A DNA stretch of 64,000 nt, taken from Paenibacillus polymyxa (GTDB taxonomy: Bacteria > Bacillota > Bacilli > Paenibacillales > Paenibacillaceae). This document shows positions 63,152-64,000 of this stretch, in pieces; within the stretch, counting starts at the first letter, position 1, and every line of letters begins with the position of its first letter. The stretch spans positions 1-64,000 of the forward strand of contig NZ_JAGGNR010000016.1 of NCBI RefSeq assembly GCF_018614975.1. Direction: 5' to 3'. The translations under genes were made by a program, and so were the position numbers. The notes under the pieces were generated by a model. It was not told where the DNA came from, ran no database searches, and worked only from the letters and a program-made list of their open reading frames with translations.

Positions 63152-64000
63152 ATGAGCATTGCGAAGCGCTGGACAGGAAGCCTGTATCAGGAGGCATTGC
63201 GAACAGAGGACTGCGGGCCGCGTTTCTACGCGTACTATTACAAGCAGTGGGACAACTATCGTATGTCCTATCACCATCATGATTCGACGGAGATCATGTA
63301 TATTATTTCGGGAATATGCCGGGTGGATGTGCAGATGCCAGATGGGACCTCGGAGCAGACTATTTTGAAAAAAGGACAGTTCATTATGCTCGACGCAGGT
63401 GTCCCTCACCGTTTGCTGGTGGAAGATGGCGTGCCTTGCCGGATGCTTAATGTTGAGTTTGGATTCTCAGGCTCACCTCCCGGACAGTTATCGATCCGTC
63501 AGCTCGCGCTGGAGGAGGAAGAAGTTCACACTCTACTCACTAATGCTTCGCCATATCTGATACTGCCTGACCCGGAAGAGGTGTACCACATTATGAAAAG
63601 TCTGGTGCTGGAACTCGATCAACGCGGTCTGTTGGAGCAAGGAAGATCAACTGTGCCGATGAAGATCATTCCACCAGAAGAAAGGTCGCATCACCGCGAA
63701 GCCCGGAATCTCTCGTCCCCGGAACAGGGTATGCTGGTGCGTACACTGTTTATCCAGTTGCTGGTCCGTGTTGCACGTCTGCGCGGAGAAATGAGCCGGA
63801 GTGCGCCAGATCAGGCGGAGCTGTATGTCAAACGAACCATTGAATTCATGCATCATAATATGGATCGAAATATTCAGATGAAGGACATTGCAGCAGCCGT
63901 CAATCTGAATCCGGGTTATTTGCATCGCATTTTCCGTCAGCACACGCAGCGCACACCAACCGATTACCTGACGATGCTTCGGATGGAGAAGGCCAAGATG
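63152..64000 (+). CDS. AraC family regulator with cupin domain, partial at window end
   Basis: The frame opens at ATG 63152, seven bases after GGAGG, and runs without stop to the window end (283 codons). The N-terminal cupin shows Y-H-H-H-D-S-T-E-I-M-Y-I-I-S-G and F-I-M-L-D-A-G-V-P-H. The C-terminal AraC DNA-binding domain begins near residue 230 (M-K-D-I-A-A-A-V-N-L-N-P-G-Y-L-H-R-I-F-R-Q-H). It probably controls sugar uptake or hydrolase genes beyond the window. The last helices of the domain are not visible. Confidence 0.88.
   Translation, partial: MSIAKRWTGSLYQEALRTEDCGPRFYAYYYKQWDNYRMSYHHHDSTEIMYIISGICRVDVQMPDGTSEQTILKKGQFIMLDAGVPHRLLVEDGVPCRMLNVEFGFSGSPPGQLSIRQLALEEEEVHTLLTNASPYLILPDPEEVYHIMKSLVLELDQRGLLEQGRSTVPMKIIPPEERSHHREARNLSSPEQGMLVRTLFIQLLVRVARLRGEMSRSAPDQAELYVKRTIEFMHHNMDRNIQMKDIAAAVNLNPGYLHRIFRQHTQRTPTDYLTMLRMEKAKM

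Overview
The window looks like a chromosomal segment of a spore-forming Paenibacillus-type bacterium. Three things point there: Bacillota-style AGGAGG ribosome binding sites with frequent GTG/TTG starts, a tricistronic GerA-family germinant receptor operon, and secreted plant-polysaccharide enzymes (a GH6 cellulase with CBM3 and a PL11 rhamnogalacturonan lyase). No rRNA, tRNA, CRISPR array, prophage or transposase gene was seen. The genus is inferred from protein flavour and is not proven.

Layout. 0.1-3.0 kb: three tandem paralogous lipoproteins diverge from a class 3 lipase-like protein with a helical C-terminus, followed by a 91-residue WXG protein. This has the form of a type VII secretion lipase toxin, partner and immunity locus (TslA/TlaA/TilA-like). 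3.1-11.4 kb: NERD-helicase, a TipAS-type MerR regulator with a DUF2268 metalloprotease, an MFS exporter, a divergent galactokinase, and small hypotheticals. 11.5-16.4 kb: a lipoprotein, a small membrane protein and a gerB-gerA-gerC operon. 16.6-18.5 kb: a beta-hydroxyacid dehydrogenase and a small NERD protein.

18.9-30.5 kb is the largest unit, a Ter stress-response island: TerB, four TerD-family proteins, then a citrate-lyase-like protein, phosphoribosyltransferase, StiP, HAD, ATP-grasp, an XpaC-like coiled-coil protein and TelA. It is preceded by a perfect ECF-sigma (sigma-W type) promoter match. 30.8-34.5 kb: a heterodimeric ABC exporter with one degenerate ATP site, preceded by a 23-codon leader ORF and a hairpin that covers the exporter's Shine-Dalgarno. 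35.3-40.8 kb: a 5'-nucleotidase and a phnDCEE uptake operon with a Pho-box-like promoter. 41-45.3 kb: small membrane proteins, MITE-like repeats and a large secreted OB-fold protein.

45.5-52.9 kb: an ECF sigma factor diverges from a response regulator, histidine kinase and anchored propeller-like protein, followed by a MacAB-like efflux system. The sigma gene and the efflux operon share a three-repeat operator with identical spacing to their -10 boxes, which suggests one regulon. 53.4-60.5 kb: GH6 cellulase, an NtdB-like HAD phosphatase divergent from a LacI regulator over a perfect palindrome, and a PL11 lyase with a perfect cre site. 60.8-64 kb: a WYL regulator divergent from a peptidase E homologue over a strong inverted repeat, a histidine phosphatase gene broken by an internal deletion, and a partial AraC regulator running off the end.
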